A stretch of 64,000 bases of DNA from Kryptolebias marmoratus (Eukaryota > Chordata > Actinopteri > Cyprinodontiformes > Rivulidae): NCBI RefSeq assembly GCF_001649575.2, contig NC_051446.1, positions 20,229,344 to 20,293,343 on the forward strand. Reading direction: 5' to 3'. Positions within the stretch are counted from its first letter, which is position 1, and each line of letters starts with the position of its first letter. The translations under genes were made by a program, and so were the position numbers. Positions 24,276 through 34,132 of the stretch are shown piece by piece. The notes below the pieces were generated by a model. That model was given only the letters and a program-made list of their open reading frames with translations. It did no database searches and was not told where the DNA came from.

Positions 24276-27200
24276 CTGGAAACCAAACCACACTTTGAGG
24301 CGCCGGAAACATAAACATCTTTTTGAGCGCGACTTTGTTAAAAAATGCTGCACCTTTATGCGAGTCAGCCGGTCACCTGACAGCCTCCGGATCGCTTTCA
24401 AGCAAAACGTCACTCCGGACGGGCTGAAGAAGCCCACGCTCGCTGGAGCGCCCTGGAGAAAAAAAAACGAAAATAAATGAAAAGGCATATCACTCCCCAC
24501 CTTCCGTGCCAGAGTTGAAAACTAACATCATTTTATGATAAGACGAGATGGAGTTTTCGCCGTTTTGGTCAAATTGTGTAAATTAAGTGTGATCCTCTGC
24601 AACACGGGGAGATCTTGCAGGATTTGATGAAGCTCAAATGATGTAATGAGGATGACTCTCAGCTCCAACCACACCTAACTTTAGCTCAAACCCAGTTGTA
24701 GCCATTTTTATGTGTTTTAACATCAGCTTGGCCGTGGCAACCATCTTGTTTTGTGCTGATTCCAAAAGTTAATCATTTGTAGGCGAACATCTGGTGATTA
24801 CTTTCTGGTTCGTGAGATATTTTGCTGACACTACAGACAAACGAGCACACACACATACGGACGGGCAGTTTGCTAAATAGAAAAAGTGTTTTTTTAAAAG
24901 AAACAACAAAAAAGGAGATGAAGTTTCACCTGCTCGGTGAAATAGTTCTTCAGATTCTTCTCCAGATCAGGATGCTCGGTGGTTTGATAGACAGTCAGCG
25001 TCTCCAGAGGAACCCCTGGAAACAAAGAAACAGATCCCCACAGTGGCAAAAAAGGTAATGCAATCACTATTTTGTTAATTAGCTTAACCCCAAAGGGCGT
25101 TTTATCGACCTGAGCTTTAATTGTGAGACACAAAAAGAGGAGAATGCTCACCGTGTTCCCTCAAAGCCGTGGGCAAGACTTCTCTTTTAATTGAACCACA
25201 GGGGAAAAGAAGTGGCGGGATATTTTTATCCTCTCCTAAGAAAGGAATCAAGCATCAAGTCATACACGTTATTAGAACAATTAAAAGATTCTATTAACGT
25301 CGAGACTGATGAAGGAGCACAAAAATTTAAATATATCACAGCGTACTTTGGATGATGAAAGGTGATAAGACGTCTGCGGTACCGGTGTCCTCCCCCAGCG
25401 GCGTCAGACCCAGACTCTGCACTGTGGACAAAGATTAAAACAACCCTGTTCAAAAAAATAATAAAACTTTATCTATAAAAGGTTAGAAGAAACAAAAACA
25501 CCAGGTGGAGAATTTCACACCTTGCTAGGTTGAAAAAGAGAATTAAGAGAGCCTTTAAATAGGATTATATTTATATCAGAGTAAAAAGTAAATTATCATA
25601 AAGAGTTTCAGTCTTAAAAAAACAACAACATTTTGTTCTTCTTTTCCAGTTTCAATTTTAAGGTCTTAATAATAAGAATAAAGTTATTTTAACATTAAAA
25701 GAGGAACCAAAATTAAGTCCAGCCCTGGCCTAGAAAAAAAATGTACATTTTCACTTATGCCTTGCGTAAATGAACAAGTGATTTTATATTTCAGAAAAGT
25801 ACATTGTGATAATAAGAAGTGTTAGTATTTTTGTACCTTATATATAAACTTTTCAAAAGGTTTTAGTAGTTTAGGCTGCAGCACTGAAATATATCATAAC
25901 TAGAGACGGGACAGGAAACCGGACCTTGATGTCACAAAGGACGAGCGCCCCCTGGTGGCTGGCTGCAGTATGAGTTTTAAGCCCCGCCCCTCCATGAAAA
26001 CAAATGGGACATACATTCGGATATTGTTCATTTGTGTAGTTCTTACCATGCAGCTGTATGTTTAGTTACTCAACGCTTAAAAAGTGTCACGTTACACTGA
26101 TTGACACGTGCCCGTCAGCGAGTTGGGAGGGTGTGTAAGCGGGACAAAACGGCGGCGCCCAAACAAAACCGAGCAGCGCGAGAAGACAGCGAAGCTTCGT
26201 CCATCTTTAACGATGATGATTTTACCAGATAAATAAGTAAATAAATAACAATATTAAAGACAGTAGAGCTCTCTGCTCTCTTGGGCTTAACTTTATTATC
26301 GACATGAGTTTAATGTCAAAACTTGGAAACAAATGAATATTTTTTCCCCCATTAAAGTGACCCTAAAGCTGCTGAATTTAAAACTAACCTGTGGTCTGGT
26401 AAATCTAAATGTGGGATTCCTGTAGGACATTTTAGACACAGCAGTATGGAGTTTAAAGTTGAAACTGAAAACATCTGATTTGTGACAATAAGAGCCACAA
26501 AGTGCTGAGCAGGAAAGGTCTCAGTGCCGCCAGATAAACAGAAAAAGTGTTTTATCTAAATAATCGAACACGACAATAAAGAAGTCACAGGATCAGGTAA
26601 AGCAAACTTTAGGAAGCAGCTGCTCGTTTCCTAAAGACCAAACCCTATCTCTGTTGTTCGCAGCAAACTGTCACTTGTGTAAAACGTCACACTGAGGGTG
26701 GTCAAACCGCTTCACACACAGGTGTCTGTCGCACTCCAACACATTTAGAATTGGTTGAAAAGGCCAACGACCCATGAAGAAAATCCCTTGAAGAAAAACG
26801 TGGTGACGGATGATGTAGAAACTCACCTAACGCCGCAGTTGCCTTCCCAACCACATAGACGGATTTCAGGTTCCATTTGTCTTTTACACATTTGTCCCAT
26901 TCTGAATAATAAAAGAAAAACATTATTTGTAACCAATGTAATTTTAATTCCTGGCTTGGCAGAAAAAGAGGAGGCTAACGGTTAAAATCTATTTGTTTCA
27001 TGTGATAAATTCACCTTCTCGCCTTCCTTCTGCTTCCAAACACGTCTTCACAGCCTCCACAGCTCTCGGACTGGTAAATATCAGTCCGCCGTGTTTCTCT
27101 GGTTGGAAAAGCTGAAAAACAAATATAACATTTTAAACTTTTAAAGGCGTTCCTAGAAGACACGGTTATAGCCCGCTGACTTCTATGCCAGAGTTTCAAA

Positions 27201-27755
27201 CTAAGGTCGTCTTGGTCATTTTATGCGTGATGAGTTGTCCAGCTCAGATGGACAATTGTGGATGACCCTCAGCTACTACCACATCAAATTTTAGCTACAT
27301 ATGTGTAAAGCTGACTGAGTTAGAGACATTTTAGTGATGGCTAATGTTGATAAGCTGTAATGGCTGACTCCAAAAGGTAAATATTTTTAGATGCAACATT
27401 ATCTTAAAGTTTAATTACAATTCACTTTGTGATTCAGGAGATATTTTGCTTAATGCCTGGCGCGTGAAGTTTAAGAAATGAAAATAAATGACGCATTGAT
27501 TTAATTACTGGCAATTATTTACCTTATCCGACAGGGTGTTCAGTGAGACAAACTTAAAGGACAGAACTGGTATTAGGGTTGCTTTGTGTCCTTGTGATTC
27601 CAGCTCCTTTAGAGTCAAAACAATAAAAACACTTGGTTTAATTAAACAACATAATCTTAAAACCTGCTGGATTTTAAGAAAATCGCGTCTACCTGAATGT
27701 AAGGATCAGGTCCAGACTCTCCGTCTCTTGGTTCTTTAAGGAGCAACACATGCAT
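24153..27755 (-). CDS. uros: Uroporphyrinogen-III synthase, complete coding region, 9 coding exons
   Basis: Fourth enzyme of haem synthesis: closes hydroxymethylbilane to uroporphyrinogen III with inversion of ring D; cytosolic. Coding exons on the minus strand: 27755-27693, 27606-27523, 27111-27015, 26901-26827, 25421-25347, 25235-25152, 25015-24930, 24452-24354, 24275-24153; 786 nt, 261 aa against 265 in human as recalled. Conserved landmarks: N-terminal [22 protein letters not shown] (62-region), [32 protein letters not shown] and [11 protein letters not shown], i.e. both HemD lobes. All introns GT-AG and phases close. The start lies one nucleotide into its exon, so the upstream exon is non-coding. 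Head to head with BCCIP; its 3' end lies only about 280 bp from the MMP21 promoter. Confidence 0.95.
24354..24452 (-). CDS. uros: UROS eighth coding exon
   Basis: Residues 189-221, [16 protein letters not shown]... to RIK. Acceptor TTCTCCAG; donor GTGCAG is a weaker match but keeps the family alignment. Confidence 0.9.
24600..24842 (-). repeat. Family A repeat copy in a UROS intron
   Basis: GATGACTCTCAGCTCCAACC, TGTAGCCATTTTTATG, GGCCGTGGCAACCATCTTG, GAGATATTTTGCTGACA. Confidence 0.8.
24930..25015 (-). CDS. uros: UROS seventh coding exon
   Basis: Residues 161-188, with [13 protein letters not shown]. Acceptor TTTCCAG, donor GTGAAA; ends in phase 0 at FTEQ. Confidence 0.92.
25152..25235 (-). 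CDS. uros: UROS sixth coding exon
   Basis: Residues 133-159, with [16 protein letters not shown]. Acceptor TTTCTTAG, donor GTGAGC. Confidence 0.9.
25347..25421 (-). CDS. uros: UROS fifth coding exon
   Basis: Residues 108-131 ([18 protein letters not shown]...). Less conserved, but phase and flanking exons fit exactly. Acceptor TCCACAG, donor GTACGC. Confidence 0.85.
25890..26010. repeat. Short interspersed repeat in a UROS intron
   Basis: GCGCCCCCTGGTGGCTGGCT followed by TTTTAAGCCCCGCCCCTCC, a phrase common in fish genomes; a related phrase (TTAAAGCCCCACATCATCA) occurs near 12230. Class unknown. Confidence 0.45.
26827..26901 (-). CDS. uros: UROS fourth coding exon
   Basis: Residues 83-106, with [13 protein letters not shown]. 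Acceptor TTATTCAG, donor GTGAGT. Confidence 0.92.
27015..27111 (-). CDS. uros: UROS third coding exon
   Basis: Residues 50-81, with [13 protein letters not shown], the most conserved N-lobe motif. Donor GTGAAT, phase 1. Confidence 0.93.
27165..27460 (-). repeat. Family A repeat copy in a UROS intron
   Basis: TATGCCAGAGTTTCAAACTA, CTCAGCTACTACCACATCAA, TCAGGAGATATTTTGCTTA. Fills most of the 411-bp intron. Confidence 0.78.
27523..27606 (-). CDS. uros: UROS second coding exon
   Basis: Residues 22-49, with [14 protein letters not shown] typical of UROS. Acceptor CTCTAAAG, donor GTAAAT, phase 0 at both ends. Confidence 0.92.
27693..27755 (-). CDS. uros: UROS first coding exon
   Basis: Residues 1-21, [12 protein letters not shown]... 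ending YIQ. Acceptor TTTGTCAG directly precedes G-ATG; donor GTAGAC. Confidence 0.92.
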
Positions 27756-28201
27756 CCTGACAAAGAAGGAGACTTAAACAACACAAGGTGAATTTTAACC
27801 TGCTGCTGCAACTTTCAGGAACTCAAATGTGCAGAAACCATAACAGACAAGAGGGGTGTGGAGGCTCTTTTAGCTCAGCTACACCCAAAAAACTGTCACA
27901 TGCACGCTGATGATAGCAACACTGATGAGTCACGATTACGAAAAACGACTATTAAAATAGATAAATGTTGACAATGTACAGCTAAAGCCAGAGTCGAGAA
28001 GTTGGACAATGTTAGCTAAGTCGGTTTGTTATGGTTTACATTAGCAAAACATAATAGGTGACAGGTTAGCTGTCGTGACATCCTTATTGAAAGAACCAGT
28101 CGGTGATATTAACAGTTATTTCGCCTAGCATTTATAACGCCACAATACAACCAACGATAAAAGGTTAAAAAACACCAAAGCGTCGCATAAAATTGATGTA
28201 C

Positions 28202-28260
28202 CTTCAGCTGTTTATGTAGACCACTTCATTCTCAGTCAGGGAAGGGGTGTCCGTGGAGAT
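28202..28260 (-). other. uros: Probable non-coding first exon of UROS (right end uncertain)
   Basis: A good donor (AAG then GTACAT) at 28202/28201 lies upstream of the UROS start exon, which itself has only one 5' UTR base. The exon holds a short upstream ORF of five codons (28229 down to 28212). The transcription start is a guess. Confidence 0.45.
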
Positions 28261-28594
28261 GCCTGTTTGATAATCTTATATATCTTAAATATATTCACAA
28301 AACAAAATTAACAGACAGTATATTTATAATCGTATTATACAATTACATTGTGTAATCCAGTAATTATTACAGTAAAATACAGCTTTGAAAGTTAATTTAG
28401 TTTAGTTAAATGGTTTATTCCAGTTCCAACCGCTCCAATGAGCCGACATTGCGGCTCCGAACAGCGTTTCGAAACTATGCATTTAGAGCCAAAATGGCGA
28501 CCACTAAACGTTAGTTTCCAGCCTTTAACTTGTTGAACTTTAACCTTCTCCCCGCCCCACTTAAAAATATACACACGTGTTTTCACGCTTCGAC
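28261..28594. promoter_or_regulatory. Shared UROS/BCCIP divergent promoter region
   Basis: UROS (-) and BCCIP (+) start about 335 bp apart. The interval holds CCAAT at 28435-28439 and a YY1-type AAAATGGCGACC at 28491-28502, placed as in many TATA-less housekeeping promoters. No TATA box is seen on either side. Assignment as one bidirectional promoter is inference. Confidence 0.6.
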
Positions 28595-28735
28595 ATGGCT
28601 TCGTCAGCTAAGAGGAGAGCCGTGGGGCTGGGAGAAAATCCCGAAGAAAGCGACAACAGCTCGGAGGAGAATCCGGAGGACGACGACGAATCTGGGGAGG
28701 ACGACAGCGATGCGTCGGAGGAGGAAATCAACGAG
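28595..28735 (+). CDS. bccip: BCCIP exon 1
   Basis: Residues 1-47: basic start, then Asp/Glu/Ser-rich acidic tail. Donor GTGACG is weak but the next exon continues in frame as in human. Confidence 0.9.
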
Positions 28736-30526
28736 GTGACGAAGTCGTAAGAACGACGCGTAGCCGCTAAGCTAGCCAGCTAACAGTCCATTTATGTCAC
28801 TAGAGTGGCTCAATAGTATTTTTATTGTTAGTTTTGATAATAGTGCCGTTTTTTTATTTCTCTATCCTAATTTGTAACTTTTTCTTTGTTCTTCCAGGAG
28901 GTCGTGGTGGATTTTGAAGCCCACACCATTTCAGACAACGACTTCAACGGCATTAAGAAACTGTTGCAGCAGGTGTGGATCTGTGTGTTCATATTCATAT
29001 ATGAGCTACTGATTGTTATTGTGGTGCCACTGACGTCAGTTTTCTTGTGTGTGGGCCACAGCTCTTTCTGAAGGCTCATGTAAACACATCAGAGATGACA
29101 GACATCATCATCCAGCAGAACCATATTGGAAGCGTCATCAAGGTGCGTCTTTCATGGTTTGTTCTGGTCTGAAATGTTAAGTTAACTTGTTTCAGCTGTT
29201 CTTAACCATCATACCTTCATTTGGCAGCAAGCTGAAGTTCCAGAGGACAGCGATGACAACGATGACCCAGATGAAGTGTTTGGCTTTATAACGATGCTCA
29301 ACCTCACAGAGAGAAAGGTAACATGGCTGCACTTTTTCTGCTGGATCGATGCAGCGAATCTAAACTGAAATCAGATGGGTTTTTTTTTGTTTTTTTTGCA
29401 GGGCGTTCAGTGTGTGGAGGAGGTCAAGGAGCTGATTGTGGACCAGTGCGAGAAGAACTCCCCCCACAGCGTAACGGAACAGCTCCAGCAGATCTTGAAT
29501 GACACGACCAAGCCTGTGGGGCTTCTGCTGAGTGAGCGCTTCATCAACGTGCCTCCGCAGATCGCCCTCCCTCTGCACAAACAGCTCCAGTGAGTGCCGC
29601 TCTCTCCGCCTGCACTTCCCTCCATCTGCTTAAAGTCACAAAAGAAGAAGAAGAATATCACTTGGTGAAAGAGCGTTTTAGTCTGCAGAATGCGAAAACG
29701 GTTCTAGCGTGGAAGATTGAAATAAAATGAGTGAAAAGTGGAAATAAAAAGGGGAAAAGGGTTTCCAGTTATTAGGGGATGTAAAGATTTGACTGTGGAG
29801 GAATAGCAAATGTAATTCAGATCAAGTCCAGACTTACTTTTTTTGGATTTTGGACACAAATATGTAATTTTAAATTCAGTGACAAAGTTAATAAAACAAT
29901 CAGATGTTCCCCACAATCAAAGTTAAGCACTCTTTTATTGGCATGAATAAATCAGTGTTTATGGTTTTACAATAAGGTACTTAAAGATGCCCACTCCTAA
30001 GATAGAATGGTTTAATGAATGTCCTTCCAGACTGAGGCTTTTTTTTTTGTCAATGGTAGAATGCAGAAAAATAACAAATATTAATTTGTCCTTTAGGGAA
30101 GAAATGGCTGAAGCTCAGAAGACAAACAAGCCCAGTGGGAAGTGTCACTACTGCCTGATGATCAGCAAGACGTGCAAAGAGGCGTCCGCGAATATCCCAG
30201 CCAGAGGAGGAGCTCCTAAAGAGGAGTACATGTTCGTCAACGCAGAGGAGGAGTTCTTCTACGAGGTGAAGTCAAATCAGTCCAGGCAGCAGCTAAATAT
30301 TTAATCTCGTATCAGCTATGAAATAAACAAGCCTCAATGTTTTATCTTGTTGCAGCAAGCCATCGTGAAGTTCCACTACTCGGTCCAGGAAGACGCAGAT
30401 TCCTGTCTGAGCGGCAGGTGGTCGTTTGACGACGTACCCATGAAGCCTTTTAGGACAGTGATGTTGATACCCGCAGACAAAATGCCTGCTATCATGGACA
30501 AACTGAAGGAATACCTGACCGTGTGA
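28595..30526 (+). CDS. bccip: BRCA2 and CDKN1A-interacting protein (beta-type), complete, 7 exons
   Basis: Nuclear protein that binds BRCA2 and p21 and acts in recombination, cell-cycle control and ribosome maturation (family knowledge). Exons: 28595-28735, 28898-28972, 29062-29142, 29228-29317, 29402-29589, 30097-30265, 30356-30526; 915 nt, 304 aa against 314 in human as recalled. Residues 1-47 are basic then strongly acidic; the conserved BCP1 fold follows: ISDNDFNGIKKLLQQ, QQNHIGSVIK, EVFGFITMLNLTERK, NDTTKPVGLLLSERFINVPPQIA, AEEEFFYE, and the C-terminal WSFDDVP and LKEYLTV. The C terminus matches the long (beta) human isoform. All introns GT-AG. The Met was chosen because MASSAKRRAV matches human MASRSKRRAV. 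Divergent from UROS. Confidence 0.96.
28898..28972 (+). CDS. bccip: BCCIP exon 2
   Basis: Residues 48-72, ending ISDNDFNGIKKLLQQ. Acceptor TTCTTCCAG, donor GTGTGG. Confidence 0.93.
29062..29142 (+). CDS. bccip: BCCIP exon 3
   Basis: Residues 73-99, LFLKAHVNTSEMTD... to GSVIK. Acceptor GCCACAG, donor GTGCGT. Confidence 0.93.
29228..29317 (+). CDS. bccip: BCCIP exon 4
   Basis: Residues 100-129: acidic linker, then DEVFGFITMLNLTERK. Acceptor TTTGGCAG, donor GTAACA. Confidence 0.93.
29402..29589 (+). CDS. bccip: BCCIP exon 5
   Basis: Residues 130-191, with LNDTTKPVGLLLSERFINV. Poly-T acceptor, donor GTGAGT, phase 2. Confidence 0.93.
30097..30265 (+). CDS. bccip: BCCIP exon 6
   Basis: Residues 193-248, from EEMAEAQKTNKPSGK to AEEEFFYE. 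Acceptor CCTTTAG, donor GTGAAG. Confidence 0.93.
30356..30526 (+). CDS. bccip: BCCIP exon 7 (stop)
   Basis: Residues 249-304 and TGA, with WSFDDVPMKPFRTVMLIP and LKEYLTV. Acceptor TTGTTGCAG. Confidence 0.94.
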   Translation, partial: QAIVKFHYSVQEDADSCLSGRWSFDDVPMKPFRTVMLIPADKMPAIMDKLKEYLTV

Positions 30527-30818
30527 AATCATTTAAGGCTCAGGCGGACGCTCGAGATGCTTGTCTATTTACGTAAAAGATCATCTTATCGCCATCAGAT
30601 ACAATAGTGTTTGTTTGATTGTGGTTTTCAGCTTCCAACATGTTTTTTTATTGACCTAATTTAGTACAACGTACCAGAAAACAACCTGTCAGTATGAATA
30701 GATTCACACTGTACCTCCTATAAATAGTTTTTAAACTAGCTTATAGGTTTTAAAAATGACAACATGACATTTTCCCAGTTAAGATTTTTTTGGGCTCATT
30801 TATCCATCACACTTCTTT

Positions 30819-30824
30819 AATAAA
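30819..30824 (+). terminator. Candidate poly(A) signal of BCCIP
   Basis: AATAAA about 293 nt after the BCCIP stop in an AT-rich 3' UTR. Confidence 0.6.
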
Positions 30825-30839
30825 AAGGATATTTTTATA

Positions 30840-33166
30840 AAACTGCAAAGAGCTGCGTCAAGAGCAGTCTGATTCTTCTTAAACGACAGTTTGTTGTGTG
30901 AAAAACTTGATCTAAAGGTGTGTTTTTTTTGCCACTCAGACTATCTTTTGAGAAAACTCATACTTTTCTTGACATGGCTAGTTGTAATTTTGTTAGTTAG
31001 CAATTTCTGTTTTTGTTATTAAAGCATGATGGATAATTGAGCCAACGTCCCATTATGAGTACTTGAATTCGTACATTTATATCTCTTGAAATGATTGAAA
31101 AATCATTAAATTATATCTTTCAATAATTTGTAGATGTCTGTTTGTTTGCAACACGTCATCCTATTGTCTCAGTTGTGGGTTTTTTCATTTAACAGCAACT
31201 AAAAAAATCCATTTAAACCAAAAAAAAGACAGTTGGGCTGGAAATAAGGTTAGCAGACTTGTTTGACAAATGGTGTCCTGCAGTTTGCATCAAAGTGTCC
31301 GAATCTTACTGAATCTTAATCTTGTTTATGTCGACAGGAGGTTTAAGCGGGTGTTTGCAGCTTTGATAAAGTGCTGGAGCTCTTTTCTTTTTTTTTTTAT
31401 AACTCATGAATTAAAAATAACGTTCAGGATGACGGCAGTACTGCTGAGCACAGCAGGAGTCGAGCAGGAAAAGACAAATTAAGACAAAATCTAAAAAAAA
31501 AAACGTAGCCATATTAGACTAACTAATCTTATTTCCAACATATCAGCTGAGTTGACAAATCTGCCTTCTGCAAAGTGTTTACATGACATGACCATAAATG
31601 TCTGGATTGTAAATCAGCCTGTAGCTTTCATTGATGACAAATATTTAGTAAAACGTGTGTTTCCCCTCACTGAGTCACACATCCGTGTATCTGCTGCACA
31701 GCCTCTTATCGGCACCGTTTTGTTTCTTTGTGCGGATCCCTCAGGGTCCAACATGTCCTGCAGGACGTCTTTGCCCTCACTAGGGGGCGGATTGAAAAAG
31801 TACAGCAGTGCGTTTTAAAAACAAAACAAAAAAACACACACCTAGAAACAAAAGATGTAAACATTAATTCAAATAAAAGAGATCGAACCAACTGTGAGGA
31901 TTTCAAGGAACTTTAAAGGATTTGATTGACATCAGGTAGCTCAGACTTATTGTAATAATTAGGAACATGAGCCACAAGGGAGCTCTTTGTAATCTGCTTC
32001 AAACATCTGACAGAGATGAAGCAGAAACTCACACCCAAAGGTTATTTTCAGACCTTTTTTGACAGGATGTACTCGTTGGAGACGAGCCGCTGAGGCAGCC
32101 TCGGCCTGTGGGACTGAGCTCCAAAGATGAAGAGTGGATCCGTCCACGGCTCGAGCAGTCTGACAAAGAAGAAGTATCGCAAAACATTTCAAGATAACTG
32201 CCGGGAGGAAACTGATCGACAAGTTTCTGCTCTACCTGCGGGAGGAATCTGCAGCTGAGAGTCACTCATGACACACTCTGATCCTGCAGCTCCGTCGTTT
32301 CTCAACATAAAATGATCTCAGTCTGAAACTAAAACTTTTCATTCTTAGGGGTTTCACTTTTTGGATGCAGGAACACAACCCTAATGTTCAAATCGTTTTA
32401 TTTCCATGCAGAATCCTCACATGAGCACGCGTACCATCGTCACAGCCATGGGTTCAGGACCCAGAGAAGTTGTCGTTCTCAGTGAACATCTGCCTCATGA
32501 AACATCTGCAATACATTTAGCATCTCGTTGATTTTGTCCTCCCAGTTGGCTTGCGTCCTTCGAGGGTTATACACACGGCAAAAAACAAACGAGACAAAAG
32601 GTCCAAAGTCATCATCGCTCATATTGGAAAATCTGCTTTGGCAGCTCCGGTGGATGGGGCTTTTAGCAGCAGGCGGTCCCCCTGACGGGCGCGATGGAGC
32701 CTTTGTGCGGACTGCCAATCAGGCAGGAGCTTGGACAGCCTCGCAGGGACCAGGGCATCTGCTGAGGAAGGCTGAGCTCACTGACACCAGATCAAGAGAA
32801 GGGAAAACGGTAAAAATGTCCCTTCGAGCTCAACATGAATTTGACAAGCTAAGTGAAATTCATACTGATTTAGCAATAAAACATGAATATTGCCATAGAC
32901 TTCTTACCTGTGAGCTCCCAGACACCAAAACCAGATCTGCTCCTCCTCGGCTGTCAGGGAAGAAGTCACTTAGACTCAACATGACGAGAAGATTAAAATG
33001 TCTTCTTCCCCCCCCCACTAACTTCATGTCACTTTAAATCAGAGATGGATTAGATGGAGAAAGTTGATCCACGAACCACAGAGAGAGTCAGAACCTGCTG
33101 AAGATAAGATCCTTCAAATAACCTGGAGAAAAGAGGTGAACACATGAATGTTCTCCATCCTGCATG
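30840..33166. other. BCCIP-ADAM12 intergenic region
   Basis: No gene recognised. 31960-32960 has short minus-strand open stretches with splice-like borders (for example a 43-nt piece between TTCCCTGACAG near 32960 and GTAAGA near 32906), but they do not chain into a known protein. Confidence 0.4.
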
Positions 33167-33223
33167 CTTCATGCTGCTACGGCTGTACACGCAGGCTGCG
33201 TGTACAGCCGTAGCAGCATGAAG
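33167..33223. repeat. Perfect hairpin, 27-bp arms, 3-nt loop
   Basis: Left arm 33167-33193, loop GGC 33194-33196, right arm 33197-33223; the right arm is the exact reverse complement of the left. Confidence 0.9.
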
Positions 33224-33269
33224 GAACATCTGGATTTAACAGACTCATAATTCCAATCAGCCGCAGCCA

Positions 33270-33495
33270 AACCGCCAAAACTCAAGAGATATTTTGCTAA
33301 CAGACGTACAGCGTTGACCCCAAATACATTTGTAGTCTGTTAGCTCTCAGAGTAGGCGTTGGGGGTCAGTCTCAGCTACTACCACACCAAATATCAGGTC
33401 AACATCTGTAAAACGGATCGACTTGTATTTCTGAGGGTCAGTCGGCTGTGGCAGCCATCTTGAATGAGGTTGACAATTAGCAAATAAAATCCTGC
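33270..33495 (-). repeat. Family A repeat, remnant of a tandem dimer
   Basis: The end of one copy (AGAGATATTTTGCTAACAG) is followed by GTTGACCCC and a second copy with CAGCTACTACCACACCAAA and GCTGTGGCAGCCATCTTGAA. Confidence 0.75.
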
Positions 33496-33765
33496 CTGTC
33501 CACCAAACACCCGATTATCAGGAGTCTGTTACTATAGCCAAGTTTTTTATTTAAATCTGAATGCTTAGCAATGAATAACTGTTATTTTATTTATTTATTT
33601 TTGCATAATGAGGCTTAATTTAATTTTTTTTTTTTTTTCAGAAATGGCTTTAAAAAGTGTAAAATACCTCTCAGATTGAAGCAAAAACGTTAAAATAGCA
33701 ACTTCCCCAAGGAAGAAGCACCTGAGGCAACCATGAAGGCCAACAATGCTCTATATCACAAAAGG

Positions 33766-33807
33766 ACTACTACTACTACTATTACCACTACTACTACTAC
33801 TACTACA
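33766..33807. repeat. (ACT)n microsatellite
   Basis: About 14 ACT/CTA units with one interruption (ATTACC). Confidence 0.85.
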
Positions 33808-34126
33808 GCTGCTTTGTAAGCCAGTAAAATGAGAAGGCTGAGTAAGAATCTGTTCTGGATCATGCTAAAAACTCAGGAGTTTTTTTCAACAAACCTTTCT
33901 GAGCTGCAGTTTCAGACAAAACGGTTCATGTTTGTAGATTTAAAAAAAATAACGGTCTTTGAAAGTGAGTTCTGTGCACGTAGTGACTCACTTTCACGAC
34001 ACCACACCAGCGTTAAGTGAAAAAAGTGCAAAAACACACACGCATACAAGAAAACATCCCACAAATGTTCCTTTCTGTTTTAGAAACAGTTTCACTGTTT
34101 GTGTGTTGAAACACCATGAATAACAC

Positions 34127-34132
34127 TTTATT
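34127..34132 (-). terminator. Candidate poly(A) signal of ADAM12
   Basis: AATAAA on the minus strand about 1.35 kb below the ADAM12 stop; it would make 34110-35483 the 3' UTR, an AT-rich stretch with several A/T tracts and no other gene. Confidence 0.4.

Noticed and set aside
32528..33037. Longest plus-strand ORF in the gap, 169 codons
   Set aside because: No family features, mixed composition, and splice-like signals on the opposite strand; most likely chance.
33167..33223. Hairpin as a microRNA precursor
   Set aside because: Loop of 3 nt and fully perfect stem do not fit normal Drosha/Dicer substrates.
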